From the NCBI RefSeq assembly GCF_016863475.1, contig NZ_BOOY01000001.1, positions 222,034 to 286,033 on the forward strand: a stretch of DNA of 64,000 nucleotides, given 5' to 3'. Numbering within the stretch: position 1 is the first letter of the stretch; each line of letters opens with the position of its first letter. Shown one piece after another: positions 29,501-38,363 of this stretch. This DNA is from Spirilliplanes yamanashiensis. GTDB lineage: Bacteria; Actinomycetota; Actinomycetes; Mycobacteriales; Micromonosporaceae. The position numbers and the translations under genes are program-made. The notes below the pieces were generated by a model, which saw only the letters and a program-made list of their open reading frames with translations, made no database searches and was not told the origin of the DNA.

Positions 29501-29956
29501 GTGGCGTTGCCCGCCGGGTGGCACCTGTACGCCGACCAGACCGGTTTCAAGGTGCCGGTGCCGAAGGCGTGGACGGTGCGCCGCCAGGGCACCGAGGTGT
29601 ACTTCGAGGAGAACAGCGGCCAGTACCGGACGCTCATCGTCGACCAGACGCGCACGCCGCAGCCCGACCCCGTCGCCGACTGGGGTCAGAAGGAGCGGGA
29701 GCGGCGCGGCTCGTACCGGTCGTACCAGCGGCTGCGGCTCGACGACGTCGAGGGGTACTGGAAGAAGGCCGGCGACTGGGAGTACCTGCGCAACAGCGAC
29801 AGCGGCAACCGGGTGCACACGCTGAAGCGGGGCTTCATCACGGCGAAGGACCAGGCGTACGGCATCACGTGGCTGACGCCCGAGCGGGAGTGGGCGGCGA
29901 ACCGCGCCAACCTCGACCTCATCTTCAAAGGATTCGTACCCGCACGGGCGGATTGA
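26528..29956 (+). CDS. Large membrane Ser/Thr protein kinase with low-complexity linker
   Basis: A 1142-residue Hanks-type kinase. Kinase domain about 13-275: Lys42 in VAIKE, HRD at 138-140, DFG at 158-160. A very long Ala/Pro/Thr/Glu-rich linker (about 280-905), including (A)ATAEPA-like stretches and a basic patch [19 protein letters not shown], leads to one membrane helix (about 913-936) and an outer domain (about 990-1142) starting [16 protein letters not shown], which matches the outer domain of the first kinase in layout. ATG 26528 is preceded by a leaderless-type -10. The linker makes this about twice the usual PknB-type size and probably spans a thick wall or binds partners inside the cell. 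Confidence 0.93.
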   Translation: MSSGPPQVVADRYRLVSPLGQGGMGRVWRATDVVLHRDVAIKELVPPPGLTTEERQEMRERSLREARAIARLNNINVVRVFDVLRTDADPWIVMEYVPSRSLHDVLASDGPVGPERAAEIGLGVLGALKAAHRAGVMHRDVKPGNVLLGQDGRVVLTDFGLATIPGDPNVTRTGLVLGSPAYIAPERAKDGTAGPKADLWSLGATLYAAVEGASPYARPSAIATLAALATEDPPPARNAGPLKHVLNGLLRKDPNQRIDAEEAERLLNRAIGRRPRLGFPMSPTMRRPGRDRTGTRPVLPGPVTGSAQVPGSPPPPVVPGPRPPAQLPGADSGRTVYRPGKASVGQPAAAAPRPQTETRIDTPVVPPAKNTAATRVDTPAIKDPGGTPSARTQTPSRPAAAPDEQRQAAAAQIAVPIAPRRTPPATTPPATTPPPAEQRPTAPAPTATDAPPTDPSTAQAPTSPAPQTDKAAAQAEAAEPAKAQATQAEPAEATATATESASSQATAAESANAQATAAEPATAQPEQAEPGSTQAATAEAATAPATAEAATAPAADAPAATAPASDGQAAEAPAADKAKGAKPGALAAAAAAVAAATKKPTKTDAAKEPAATDDPATEAAPAAAASNGTSAPTTTDPAAAADQAATAAPATGPDTTAEPDLAAQPSTSDRPTKPNQAAKPDQTTAAGDEAPRQPASKADASEQPGPGTPETTTAAASAESDDPTANGAASPKSFGPQSRKSKKAARAAAAREAREAREKQSARTGAATTGVPQQQAAKDQTLTTTTAAAAAAKPAVTTKPAAGPATTRPVTGTKPAATRPATTTAAKAGTASKAGTASKAGTASKAGTASKAGAAARLPAARPGGRPAAGARPVSGGAPAGRTGVVLPPTRSAEVTEPSLVRLVGRELVRSRRRVVVLVAVLVAIIVLAVVVPLLLADDDPKGSATPGPTPTAAGGAPTSAAGAPAPAPASEAAEPSVAPTQAATSKPAEAVALPAGWHLYADQTGFKVPVPKAWTVRRQGTEVYFEENSGQYRTLIVDQTRTPQPDPVADWGQKERERRGSYRSYQRLRLDDVEGYWKKAGDWEYLRNSDSGNRVHTLKRGFITAKDQAYGITWLTPEREWAANRANLDLIFKGFVPARAD
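29006..29089 (+). repeat. In-frame 18-base tandem repeat in the kinase linker
   Basis: Four nearly identical 18-base units begin at 29006, 29024, 29042 and 29060, with a partial fifth at 29078. Each encodes the hexapeptide KAGTAS. Only one or two bases differ, so the expansion is recent and copy number may vary between strains. Confidence 0.9.
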
Positions 29957-30031
29957 CGGCCATCGCCGAACAGCGGGCATGATCCCCGGAACGGCTGGGT
30001 ATCACCTTTTCCCTAGCGGAGGAGGTGCCCG

Positions 30032-30262
30032 ATGATCTGCCGCCGGCATTGTACGAAGACTGCTGTCGCGCTGTGGACACTGATCGCGGCGGTCGACATC
30101 GTGCTGCTGGTGGCGGCGGTCGGGGTGCTCACCGTCGTGCTGGCGGTGGCGGGGGCGGCGGTCGTCGCCCTGTCCGTGGTGGGGGTGTGGATGCTGGGGC
30201 ACCGGCCCCGTCCCGGCGACATGCCGTCGCGGGCGATGTCCCGGCTGCGGCGCCGCGCCTGA
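30032..30262 (+). CDS. Small two-helix membrane protein
   Basis: A 76-residue protein with a strong Shine-Dalgarno (GGAGGAGG) before ATG 30032. After a basic, Cys-containing start (MICRRHCTK) there are two hydrophobic stretches (about 11-32 and 35-56), then an Arg-rich cytoplasmic tail. No homologue is recognised. It sits 75 bases after the kinase gene and 42 bases before the M50-like gene in the same direction. Confidence 0.75.
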   Translation: MICRRHCTKTAVALWTLIAAVDIVLLVAAVGVLTVVLAVAGAAVVALSVVGVWMLGHRPRPGDMPSRAMSRLRRRA

Positions 30263-30304
30263 CGCCCAGGGTGTTGTCGGCGGCGTCGGCTACGCTGCCG
30301 GGCT

Positions 30305-31051
30305 GTGTCGAATGACGGGCTGACTGAACTCTGGGAACGGCTGCTCGGGGCGCAACCCGACCCGCCCCCGCTGCTGGTTCTCGTGACCGCGGTGCTCGCC
30401 GCCGCGGTGGTGCTCATGCGCCCGGCCTGGCGGGTCGCGCGCAACGCCATCACGATCGCGCACGAGGGCGGGCACGCGCTCGCCGCCGTGCTGACCGGGC
30501 GGCGGCTGCGCGGCATCCGGCTGCACTCCGACACGTCGGGGCTGACGCTGTCGGCGGGTCGGCCGAGCGGGCCCGGCATGGCGTTCACCCTGCTCGCCGG
30601 GTATGTGGCGCCGTCGCTGGTGGGGTTGACCGGGGCGTGGCTGCTCGGCGGCAACCGCATCACGATGCTGCTGTGGGTGGCGGCCGCGCTGCTGCTGCTC
30701 ATGCTCGTCATGATCCGCAACGTGTTCGGCGTGGTGTCCGTCGTCGTCACCATGGCGATCGTGCTCGGGGTGTCGTACTACGCGTCGCCGCAGGTGCAGG
30801 CCGCGTTCGCGTACCTGGGGGTGTGGTTCCTGCTCATCGGCGGGGTGCGGCCCGTGGGGGAGCTGCAGACGATGCGGCGCCGGGGACGCCTGCCCGGTTC
30901 GGACGCCGACCAGCTCGCGCGCATCACCCACGTCCCGGCGATCGTGTGGGTGGGTGTGTTCGGGGCGGTGACCATCGCGGTGCTGGTGGCCGGCACGTTC
31001 CTGCTGGCGGGCCAGTGGCTCCCGGAGGTGTCGGCGACCGCCGGAGGCTGA
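30305..31051 (+). CDS. M50B-like membrane peptidase family protein
   Basis: A 248-residue polytopic protein with the zinc motif HEGGH (about residues 53-57, AHEGGHALA) in the first third, then several membrane helices, fitting the peptidase M50B-like family found in actinobacteria. Such proteins are predicted site-2-type intramembrane metalloproteases, but activity is not established for this group. An expected second metal ligand (an NPDG-like Asp) is not obvious. TACGCT at 30291-30296, eight bases before GTG 30305, is a leaderless -10. Converges on accD with a ten-base gap. Confidence 0.85.
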   Translation: MSNDGLTELWERLLGAQPDPPPLLVLVTAVLAAAVVLMRPAWRVARNAITIAHEGGHALAAVLTGRRLRGIRLHSDTSGLTLSAGRPSGPGMAFTLLAGYVAPSLVGLTGAWLLGGNRITMLLWVAAALLLLMLVMIRNVFGVVSVVVTMAIVLGVSYYASPQVQAAFAYLGVWFLLIGGVRPVGELQTMRRRGRLPGSDADQLARITHVPAIVWVGVFGAVTIAVLVAGTFLLAGQWLPEVSATAGG

Positions 31052-31061
31052 TGGAGGCGGC

Positions 31062-32609
31062 TCAGAGCGGGATGTTGCCGTGCTTCTTCGGCGGCAGCGT
31101 CTCCCGCTTGGTGCGCAACGCCCGCAGCGCCCGCACCACCTGCTCCCGCGTCTGCGACGGCGCGATGACCGCGTCCACGTACCCGCGCTCCGCCGCGATG
31201 TACGGGTTGGCCAGCGTGTCCTCGTACTCGGTGACCAGCTCGGCCCGCCGCGCGGCCGGGTCGTCGGCGGCGGCCAGCTCGCCGCGGTAGAGGATGTTGA
31301 CCGCGCCCTGGGCGCCCATCACCGCGATCTGGGCGGTCGGCCAGGCGAAGTTCAGGTCGGCGCCGAGGTGCTTGGACCCCATGACGTCGTACGCGCCGCC
31401 GTACGCCTTGCGCGTGATGACCGTGACCTTCGGGACGGTGGCCTCGGCGTACGCGTAGAGCAGTTTCGCCCCGCGCCGGATGATGCCGCCCCACTCCTGG
31501 TCGGTGCCGGGCAGGAAGCCGGGGACGTCCACGAACGTGAGCACCGGGACGTTGAACGCGTCGCAGGTGCGCACGAACCGGGCCGCCTTCTCGGACGCGT
31601 TGATGTCGAGGCAGCCGGCCAGGTGCATGGGCTGGTTGGCGACGACGCCGACCGGGCGCCCCTCGACCCGGCCGAAGCCGACGAGGATGTTCGGCGCGAA
31701 CAGCGGCTGCACCTCCAGGAAGTCCTCGATGACGGCCTCGACGACGGTGTGCATGTCGTACGGCTGGTTCGGCGAGTCCGGGACGATCGCGTCGAGGTCG
31801 GCGTCCTGGACGGCGCCCGCGTCGAAGGCCGGCGGGTCGTCCATGTTGTTCGACGGCAGGTACGACAGCAGGGCGCGCACGTAGTCGACGGCGTCCTGCT
31901 CGTCCGCGGCCAGGTAGTGGGCGTTGCCGCTGCGGGTGTTGTGGGTGCGGGCGCCGCCCAGGTCCTCCATGGCGACGTCCTCGCCGGTGACGGTGCGGAT
32001 CACGTCGGGCCCGGTGATGAACATGTGCGACGTCCGGTCCACCATGACCGTGAAGTCGGTGATCGCCGGCGAGTACACGGCGCCGCCCGCGCACGGCCCC
32101 ATGACCAGCGAGATCTGCGGGATGACGCCGCTGGCGCGGGTGTTGCGGAAGAAGATGTCCGCGTACAGGCCGAGCGCGACGACGCCCTCCTGGATGCGCG
32201 CGCCGCCGGAGTCGTTGATGCCGACGACGGGGCAGCCGATCTTCATGGCCAGGTCCATGACCTTGACGATCTTCTCCCCGAACACCTCGCCGAGCGACCC
32301 GCCGAACACGGTGAAGTCCTGCGAGAACACGCACACCTGGCGACCGTCCACTGTGCCGTAGCCGGTGACGACGCCGTCCCCGTAGGGCCGGTTCCGCTCC
32401 AGGCCGAAGGCGGTGCTGCGGTGCCGGGCCAGCTCGTCCAGCTCGACGAAGCTGCCCTCGTCGAGCAGCATCTCGATGCGTTCCCGGGCGGTCCGCTTGC
32501 CGCGGGCGTGCTGCTTCTCCACGGCCCGCGCGGACCCGGCGTGCACGGCCTCCTCGGTGCGCCGCGCCAGGTCGGCCAGCTTGCCCGCCGTGGTGTGGAG
32601 ATCGCTCAC
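31062..32609 (-). CDS. accD5: Propionyl-CoA carboxylase beta subunit
   Basis: A 515-residue carboxyltransferase with two crotonase-like halves. It moves carboxyl from biotin to acyl-CoA. Oxyanion-forming glycine motifs are present ([11 protein letters not shown], and [13 protein letters not shown]). Asp408 in GGAYDVM corresponds to the Asp that favours propionyl-CoA in S. coelicolor PccB, where acetyl-CoA enzymes have Ile, so propionyl-CoA to methylmalonyl-CoA is the likely main reaction. GTG at 32609 has AGAGGGG upstream. It pairs with AccA3 (17641-19380) and AccE (26249-26437) in this window; birA lies on its other side. Confidence 0.95.
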   Translation of the reverse strand: MSDLHTTAGKLADLARRTEEAVHAGSARAVEKQHARGKRTARERIEMLLDEGSFVELDELARHRSTAFGLERNRPYGDGVVTGYGTVDGRQVCVFSQDFTVFGGSLGEVFGEKIVKVMDLAMKIGCPVVGINDSGGARIQEGVVALGLYADIFFRNTRASGVIPQISLVMGPCAGGAVYSPAITDFTVMVDRTSHMFITGPDVIRTVTGEDVAMEDLGGARTHNTRSGNAHYLAADEQDAVDYVRALLSYLPSNNMDDPPAFDAGAVQDADLDAIVPDSPNQPYDMHTVVEAVIEDFLEVQPLFAPNILVGFGRVEGRPVGVVANQPMHLAGCLDINASEKAARFVRTCDAFNVPVLTFVDVPGFLPGTDQEWGGIIRRGAKLLYAYAEATVPKVTVITRKAYGGAYDVMGSKHLGADLNFAWPTAQIAVMGAQGAVNILYRGELAAADDPAARRAELVTEYEDTLANPYIAAERGYVDAVIAPSQTREQVVRALRALRTKRETLPPKKHGNIPL

Positions 32610-32735
32610 CGCACGCCACCCCTCTGAGATCGACTACGCCCCGCCGATCGTATCGACGCGTGCCCGTCCCCGCGATGTGCGTTTCGTACTCAATGCCCCT
32701 TTCGTTACAGACACCGTGACAGACCGGAGTGTGCG

Positions 32736-35642
32736 GTGACCGCCGCGGGCATCGCCCTCATCCTCGGAGGGCTCGCCATCCTCATCGGCGCGCGCCACAT
32801 CCTGTGGCCGTCCGCGCCCCGCCCGGGCCGCGGCTCCCGCCGCGCCACCCGCAAGGCCCGCCGCGCGGCACTGCCCGCGGCCCCCGTCCGGCTCGCCCTG
32901 ACGGCAGAACCCATCGGGTACGCGCCCCAGCAGGCCCCCGGCGCCCCAGCCGCCACCGCCTCCGACGACCGCACCGCCGACGCCCCGCAGACCGAGGTCC
33001 TCGCCGCGCCCACGCCGGACCCGTGGGTCAACGACACCTACGACCGCATCCGCCGCCTCGCCGACGAGTCCCACACCGACACACCCCCGTCCGACGCGAC
33101 ACCTGCACCGGCCGACGCCCCCCACACTGAGGTGGCCGGTCCTGCCCGCGCCGAAGCGGCACGGCCCGCCGACGCGGCCCCGACCGCCGACGGGACCGCC
33201 GACCGCGCGGCCGACCAGACCGCCGACCTGGCCGCCGACCGCGCGGCCGACCGTTCCGCCGAGTGGGTGGCCGGACCGGCTGCCGGTGTTGCCGCTCGCA
33301 AGGCCGCCGGAGCGGCGGCAACGCCCGCCCGCCCCGTCCCGTCGGCCTTCGTGACCCCGCCGCCGACCGCCCCGGTCTCCTTCGACCCGGCCCCGCAGCC
33401 CGGCCCGACCGTGATGGTTCCCGTGGTGGGTGTCCCGGTCTCGGCCAGCCCGGCGGCGCCCCTGGTGGGGGTGCCGGTCTCGACCGAGCCGGCGGCGCGG
33501 ACCACCGCGGAAGCCGCGGTCCCGACCGTGCCCGTGGTGGCGGTTCCGGTGTCGGCCGAACCCGACCCGGCAGCCGTCCCGGTGTCGGCCATCCCGACCT
33601 CGGCCGCCCCGGCCTGGGCGGCCCCCGCCGACAGCGGCTCCGCGGCCTTCGCCGACAGCGGCTCCGCGGCCTTCGCCGACCGCGTGTCCGCGGCCTTCGC
33701 CGACCGCGTGTCCGCGGCCTCCGCCCACCTCAGGTCCGCGGCTCCCGCCGACCTGGGCTCCGCGGCTTCCGCCGACCCTGGCTACGCGGCCTCCGCGGGC
33801 CTCGCGTCCGCGGCTCCTGCCGATCTCGTGTCCGCGGCTCCCTCTGACCTTGGCTACGCGACCTCCGCCGACCTTGGCTACGCGACCTCCGCCGACCTCG
33901 GCTCCGCGGCTTCCGCCGCCGAGGCCCGGACCGCGACGGACGCCGACCACGAGCCTCCGGCCCGGACCGTAGCCGCGCCGCCCGCCTGGTCCGTCGCGGG
34001 CGACACCTGGAGCGACGACGCGGAGGCCCAGGCCGACCGCTGGCGTCGCCGCGCCGACCTGTGGGCCGGCCGCCACGAGGCCGACGCGCCCGCACCGGAC
34101 CCGGACGAGGCCCCGGCCTGGCAGCAGCCCGCCGAGTCCACCCCGGACCGGGTGCGTGACGAGCGGCCGGAGCCGTGGCGTGCCGCCCACGAGGCGGCCG
34201 ACGTGTGGCGCGACGACGACCCCAGCGACCCGAAGGGCTGGCAGACCGAGCGGCCGGCCCCGTCGTGGCGGTTCGACGACCCGGTCACGCCCACGTTCTT
34301 CCAGCAGCCCGACCCGGTGGCCGTGCCGGTCTTCGACCCGCGGCCGACGAGCGGGGCGCGCCTGGCGGGTTCGGTGGCGGAGGAGCCGTCGGCGGCGGAC
34401 CTGTGGCAGGCCGCGCCCGCCCTCGACGACCTCGGCGAGCGCCACCACTGGGCCGCCGGCCGGCACTGGTCGATCGACGCCGAACCCGAAGCGGAGCCGG
34501 AAGCGGACCGGGAACCGGACCGGGGCAGGGAGCCCGCCGCCGCCCGCGACGGCTGGGACACCGGCTACGCCGCGGCCGGGACCGCGGAGCAGGCCTGGTC
34601 CGCGGCACAGGCCGAGTCCGCAGCGCACGCCGAGTCCTCGGCGCAGGACGAGTCCGCAGCGCAGGCCGGGTCTTCGGCGCAGGCCGCGTTTGCAGCGCAG
34701 GCCGCGGAGCGGGGCCGGTCCGCGGAGCGGTCCGGGTCCGAGGTGCAGGCCGGTTCCGCGGAGCAGGCCTGGTTCGCAGCGCAGGCGGGGTCCGCGGAGC
34801 ACGCCGGGTCCGCAGCCCAGAGCGGCCCCGCGGAACACCCCGCGCCCGCGGGACCCCCCGCCTGGCCGCAGCCCGCGGCCGCGTGGCCCGCGCCCGCCGG
34901 CCGGCCGGCCGATGAGGCCCCGGCCGTGGCGGCCAGTGCCTACTGGCCGGACACGTCCGGGAGCTGGGCGGTGCCCGACTCCACCCGGCCCGACGGTGGT
35001 CTGCCGCCCGCGCCGGTCAGCCCGCGCGTCGACCTGCCCGCGGCGGCCGAGGTGTCGCAGCGGGACGAGCGGGCGACGGCCGCCATGACGCGGCCGACCG
35101 AGGCGTTGCCCGAGGTCGCGGCGCCGCAGGCGCGGCTGTACCCCCAGGCCGAGCCCGCGATCCGGCCCGCGCGGCCGGCCGGCGGCGACGAAGACGGCGG
35201 GCACGGCGACGCCGGCCGGGCCGTGGCGCAGCAGGCGGGGGCGGTCGCGCTGACCGTGCGCGGGCCGGCGCCCGCGCTGCGGCGGCGGGCCGTCACGGTG
35301 CGGGTCGGGCAGCGGCCCGAAGGGTCGTCCGGCGGCGACACGGCCACGCGGCAGCGGGTCACGCACCCGCGGGCCGAGGCGCGCCGCCGCATCACCGCCG
35401 CCACCGAGGTCATCCCCGCGGTGTCCGACCTGACGGCCATCATCCCGGCCGTGCCGGACGCGCGCGGGGAGCGGGCGGGGGAGCGTTCGTGGGAACCCGG
35501 ACGCCCGTGGGAGGGGGCGCGCACCCGCGACGGCGACAGCCCGCGGCCGCGCCCCCGCCCGCGACCACGGCCGACGGCGCGTGAGGAGCGGCCGCCGCCG
35601 ACGCGCAGCACCGTCTACGTCAGCCGGCACGCCGCCGACTGA
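32736..35642 (+). CDS. Giant membrane-anchored repeat protein of unknown function
   Basis: A 968-residue protein. An N-terminal membrane helix (about 3-22, ALILGGLAILIGARHILW) and a basic patch are followed by a long Ala/Pro/Asp/Ser-rich, low-complexity region that should be disordered and cytoplasmic, ending in an Arg-rich section and STVYVSRHAAD. It contains twelve 8-residue repeats and a separate set of 6-residue repeats. The plus strand is preferred because third codon positions are almost all G or C; a long open frame on the other strand shares codon boundaries but lacks that bias. It lies 31 bases before birA and may be co-transcribed. No known family is recognised. Confidence 0.78.
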   Translation: MTAAGIALILGGLAILIGARHILWPSAPRPGRGSRRATRKARRAALPAAPVRLALTAEPIGYAPQQAPGAPAATASDDRTADAPQTEVLAAPTPDPWVNDTYDRIRRLADESHTDTPPSDATPAPADAPHTEVAGPARAEAARPADAAPTADGTADRAADQTADLAADRAADRSAEWVAGPAAGVAARKAAGAAATPARPVPSAFVTPPPTAPVSFDPAPQPGPTVMVPVVGVPVSASPAAPLVGVPVSTEPAARTTAEAAVPTVPVVAVPVSAEPDPAAVPVSAIPTSAAPAWAAPADSGSAAFADSGSAAFADRVSAAFADRVSAASAHLRSAAPADLGSAASADPGYAASAGLASAAPADLVSAAPSDLGYATSADLGYATSADLGSAASAAEARTATDADHEPPARTVAAPPAWSVAGDTWSDDAEAQADRWRRRADLWAGRHEADAPAPDPDEAPAWQQPAESTPDRVRDERPEPWRAAHEAADVWRDDDPSDPKGWQTERPAPSWRFDDPVTPTFFQQPDPVAVPVFDPRPTSGARLAGSVAEEPSAADLWQAAPALDDLGERHHWAAGRHWSIDAEPEAEPEADREPDRGREPAAARDGWDTGYAAAGTAEQAWSAAQAESAAHAESSAQDESAAQAGSSAQAAFAAQAAERGRSAERSGSEVQAGSAEQAWFAAQAGSAEHAGSAAQSGPAEHPAPAGPPAWPQPAAAWPAPAGRPADEAPAVAASAYWPDTSGSWAVPDSTRPDGGLPPAPVSPRVDLPAAAEVSQRDERATAAMTRPTEALPEVAAPQARLYPQAEPAIRPARPAGGDEDGGHGDAGRAVAQQAGAVALTVRGPAPALRRRAVTVRVGQRPEGSSGGDTATRQRVTHPRAEARRRITAATEVIPAVSDLTAIIPAVPDARGERAGERSWEPGRPWEGARTRDGDSPRPRPRPRPRPTAREERPPPTRSTVYVSRHAAD
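33627..33914 (+). repeat. Twelve 24-base tandem repeats inside the repeat protein
   Basis: Exactly twelve 24-base units, each encoding a variant of ADLGSAAS/ADSGSAAF, run without interruption and in frame. Units 1 and 2 are identical; 10 and 11 differ at only two bases. Middle units diverge, so the array has grown in more than one episode. Confidence 0.92.
34582..34825 (+). repeat. 18-base tandem repeats in the repeat protein
   Basis: About thirteen degenerate in-frame units of 18 bases encode hexapeptides such as AESAAH, AGSSAQ and AGSAEQ, with internal shifts in phase. It is a second, independent repeat array within the same gene, richer in Gln and Glu than the first. Confidence 0.8.
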
Positions 35643-35661
35643 CCCGCGGGCGGGGCGTGCG

Positions 35662-35673
35662 TAGGCTCGGGGG
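35662..35673 (+). promoter_or_regulatory. Leaderless -10 of birA
   Basis: TAGGCT (35662-35667) and six bases precede ATG 35674, giving birA and the PH-domain gene their own promoter 20 bases after the repeat-protein stop. Confidence 0.5.
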
Positions 35674-36504
35674 ATGCCGGCCTCGCCGTACACCGATCTG
35701 GACCGTCCGCCGTTGCGGGTGACGGGGTTGCGGCGTGCGCTCGTCGTACCCGGTGGGTTGTGGCGGCGGCTGGAGGTGCGGGCCGAGACCGGTTCGACGA
35801 ACGCCGACGTGGTCGCGGCGGCCAGGGCCGGTGAGCCCGAAGGGCTCGTGGTCGTGGCCGAGTCGCAGACGGCCGGGCGCGGGCGCCGGGACCGGGTGTG
35901 GGTGTCGCCGCCGCGGGCCGGGCTGACGCTCAGCGTGCTGCTGCGGCCGGGGCCGCAGGTGCCGCCGCGGGCCTACGGGTGGTTGCCGCTGCTGGCCGGG
36001 GTCGCGCTGGTGCGGGCCGTGCGGGCGCGCGCCGAGGTGGACGCCGGTCTGAAGTGGCCGAACGACCTGCTGGCGGGGCCAGCCGCCGCCAAGTGCGCCG
36101 GGATCCTGGCCGAGGGCGCCGGGAACGGGGCGGTCGCGCTGGGCATCGGCCTGAACGTGACGACCACGGCGGCGGAGCTGCCCGCGGACCGCCCGGCGAC
36201 GTCGTTGCGGCTGGCCGGGGCGAAGACGACCGACCGGGACACGCTGCTGCGGGCCCTGCTGCGCGAGCTGGCCGAGCTGTACGCGCCGTGGCGCGACGCC
36301 GGCGGTGACGCGCAGGCGAGCGGGCTGCGGGAGGCGTACCGGGAGATGTGCCGGACCCTCGGCGAGCCGGTGCGGGTGCTGCTGCCCGGCGGCGAGGAGC
36401 TGACGGGCGGCGCCGTGTCGGTGGACGGCGACGGGCAGCTCGTGGTGAACACCCCGGACGGGCCGCGCACCGTCACGGCCGGCGACGTGGTGCACGTGCG
36501 ATGA
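35674..36504 (+). CDS. birA: Biotin--[acetyl-CoA-carboxylase] ligase
   Basis: A 276-residue class I biotin protein ligase (no N-terminal DNA-binding domain). It makes biotinyl-AMP and attaches biotin to the lysine of carrier domains such as AccA3 Lys545. SQTAGRGRRDRVWVSP is the biotinyl-AMP loop, KWPNDLL the biotin site, and CAGILAEG the following conserved strand; the C-terminal SH3-like domain ends in VTAGDVVHVR. TAGGCT at 35662-35667 lies six bases before ATG 35674, so it has a leaderless promoter. In M. tuberculosis birA is also next to accD5. Confidence 0.93.
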   Translation: MPASPYTDLDRPPLRVTGLRRALVVPGGLWRRLEVRAETGSTNADVVAAARAGEPEGLVVVAESQTAGRGRRDRVWVSPPRAGLTLSVLLRPGPQVPPRAYGWLPLLAGVALVRAVRARAEVDAGLKWPNDLLAGPAAAKCAGILAEGAGNGAVALGIGLNVTTTAAELPADRPATSLRLAGAKTTDRDTLLRALLRELAELYAPWRDAGGDAQASGLREAYREMCRTLGEPVRVLLPGGEELTGGAVSVDGDGQLVVNTPDGPRTVTAGDVVHVR

Positions 36505-37070
36505 GCTTCCCCGAGGACGCGCTCACCGCGAAGGAGGAGGTCGCGCTGCACACCCGCCCGCACGCGATCACGGCGGTGCGGCCGGTGCTGGCGATCGTGC
36601 TGGCGGTGGCGGTGGTGGCCGGGGTGTGGGTGGTGCTGCCGGCGAACGAGGGCGGCCGGTTCGCGGGGCTGTTCGTGACGACGGTCGGGCTGCTGCTGGC
36701 GGTGTCGAAGGGCGTGTGGCCGCTGGTGGTGTGGCGCTGCCGGCACTGGGTGTTCACCAACGAGCGGGTGCTGATCCAGGAGGGCGTGCTGCGCCGGGAG
36801 CGGCGGGACCTGCCGCTGGCGAAGATCGTCGACCACGGGCTGCGGCAGGGCATCCTCGACCGGCTGCTGGGCACGGGCACGCTGCGCCTGGACACGGCCG
36901 GCGACGACGGCCCGGAGCTGCTGGTGCGGATGCCGGGTGTGGTGCGGGCGCAGACGCTGCTGTACGCGCTGATCGAGGGCGCGCCCCGCGACGAGGAGGA
37001 CGAGGACGACGACGAGCTGGAGGTCGAGCCGGAGCCGCCGCGGCGGGCGTTGCCGTGGCGGCGCGGCTAG
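36501..37070 (+). CDS. PH domain (bPH2/YdbS-like) membrane protein
   Basis: A 189-residue protein with two membrane helices (about 27-45 and 52-75) and a cytoplasmic bacterial PH domain beginning WVFTNERVLIQEGVLRRERRDLPLAKI, followed by an acidic tail. It starts on an ATGA overlap with birA, so it is translationally coupled. The family's role is unclear; Rv3278c is the corresponding M. tuberculosis neighbour by memory. Confidence 0.88.
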   Translation: MSFPEDALTAKEEVALHTRPHAITAVRPVLAIVLAVAVVAGVWVVLPANEGGRFAGLFVTTVGLLLAVSKGVWPLVVWRCRHWVFTNERVLIQEGVLRRERRDLPLAKIVDHGLRQGILDRLLGTGTLRLDTAGDDGPELLVRMPGVVRAQTLLYALIEGAPRDEEDEDDDELEVEPEPPRRALPWRRG

Positions 37071-37079
37071 ACCCGCAGG

Positions 37080-37676
37080 TCAGCGGGTGGTGCGGCGCTC
37101 CGCGTCGAGCTCGGCGACCAGCTCGGCGTCGAGGTCGACGGGGTCCAGCTCGGCCGGGTCGGGGCGGCGCGGCGTCGTGATGTCGGCGAGGCCGGCGGCC
37201 GGGTCCAGCTCGGCGAGCTCCTGCTCGACCGGCTCCGGCTCGGGCACCGGCTTGAGGAACACGAAGGTGCGGTAGGCCCAGAACCGGAAGATCGTGGCCA
37301 GGACGATGCCGACGACGGTGACGCCCATCAGCAGGTGCAGGTCGTCGCGCTCGGTGAGGCCGAAGCCGTACTTGACGGCGGCGAGGCTGCCGGACTGGAT
37401 GACCATGCCGGCCAGGTTGAACCCGAAGAACAGCGTGTACTCGCGGCGCAGCGCGGCGCGGGAGCGGTGCCGGTACGTCCAGTGCCGGTTGGCGAGGTAG
37501 GCCAGCGTCGTGGTGACGACGGTGGCGATGACGCTGGCCTTGACGGCGCCGATGTCGGCGAGCACGTAGACGATCAGCAGGTACAGCGCCGTGTTCCCGG
37601 CGCCGATCACGCCGAAGGCGAAGGCCTCGGGAACGAGGCCTTTGACTCGTGTGAGCAGCTGGCGGGCTGAGGGCAT
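37080..37676 (-). CDS. GtrA family membrane protein (first copy)
   Basis: A 198-residue GtrA-like protein with four membrane helices and the family motifs FGVIGAGNTALYLLI, LANRHWTYR and FRFWAYRTFVF. GtrA proteins are linked to transfer or flipping of lipid-linked sugars for cell-wall decoration. A long acidic, proline-rich tail follows the last helix. TAAGGT on the minus strand (plus 37683-37688), six bases from ATG 37676, is a leaderless promoter. The next upstream gene on the same strand is a second GtrA. Confidence 0.9.
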   Translation of the reverse strand: MPSARQLLTRVKGLVPEAFAFGVIGAGNTALYLLIVYVLADIGAVKASVIATVVTTTLAYLANRHWTYRHRSRAALRREYTLFFGFNLAGMVIQSGSLAAVKYGFGLTERDDLHLLMGVTVVGIVLATIFRFWAYRTFVFLKPVPEPEPVEQELAELDPAAGLADITTPRRPDPAELDPVDLDAELVAELDAERRTTR

Positions 37677-37732
37677 TGGGCAACCTTACGGGAGTGGGGG
37701 GCGGTGGGTGGTCGCACCGGAGGTGTGGCTGG

Positions 37733-38278
37733 TCACCGCTGGTCCGCCGCGGGCTGCGGCGACCGCGCGGGCGGCGGGGTGGCCGAGGCGACGAAGACGA
37801 AGCGGCGGTAGGACCAGAAGCGGAACAGCGTGCCGCAGGCCGTGCCGACGAGCTGGGCGGAGATGAGGTCGGCCCACTTGGTCGCGAAGATGTGGGGCCA
37901 GATCGCGCCGAGCCCGTAGTGGCTGATGCCCAGCACGGCGAGGGCGATGCCGAGGCCGACGGTGTTGAAGAAGAAGTAGAGGCCGTACTCGCGGCGCAGG
38001 TTGGTGCGCTCGCGGTGCCGCCAGGTCCAGAACCGGTTGCCGATGAACGCGATGGTCGCGGCGATGACGGTGGAGATGGTCTTGGCGGTGAGGCGCTCGA
38101 CGTCGTTGTCGATGAGGGCCGTGAAGATGACCAGGTCGACGGCGAAGGCGACGGCGCCCACGGTGCCGAACTTGCCCATCTCGTGGACGAGGTGGCCGAA
38201 GCGCTCCCGGAAGCGGGCCACGACGGACCCGCCGCCCGGTCTGGGTGGCGTCGACGGCTCCCCGGACGTCGCGGTCAC
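37733..38278 (-). CDS. GtrA family membrane protein (second copy)
   Basis: A 181-residue paralogue of the preceding GtrA protein. GTVGAVAFAVDLVIFTAL, IGNRFWTWRHRERTNLRREY and LFRFWSYRRFVF match the same positions. GTG at 38278 has TAGCCT on its strand (plus 38286-38291) seven bases away. Two GtrA genes in tandem, each with its own likely leaderless promoter, suggest separate substrates or conditions. Confidence 0.9.
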   Translation of the reverse strand: MTATSGEPSTPPRPGGGSVVARFRERFGHLVHEMGKFGTVGAVAFAVDLVIFTALIDNDVERLTAKTISTVIAATIAFIGNRFWTWRHRERTNLRREYGLYFFFNTVGLGIALAVLGISHYGLGAIWPHIFATKWADLISAQLVGTACGTLFRFWSYRRFVFVASATPPPARSPQPAADQR

Positions 38279-38363
38279 GGCGTCGAGGCTACCGGGGTCG
38301 CGCTCGCCGCACGCCGTTCGTGGGCGAGTCTTAACCGACGGGGCCCGATTCGTGACCTGCGAA

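Noticed and set aside
32634..35693. 1019-codon open frame on the minus strand opposite the repeat gene
   Set aside because: It shares codon boundaries with the plus-strand gene, so its third positions are the plus-strand first positions, which lack the strong G/C bias expected here. Long antisense frames are normal in this base composition.
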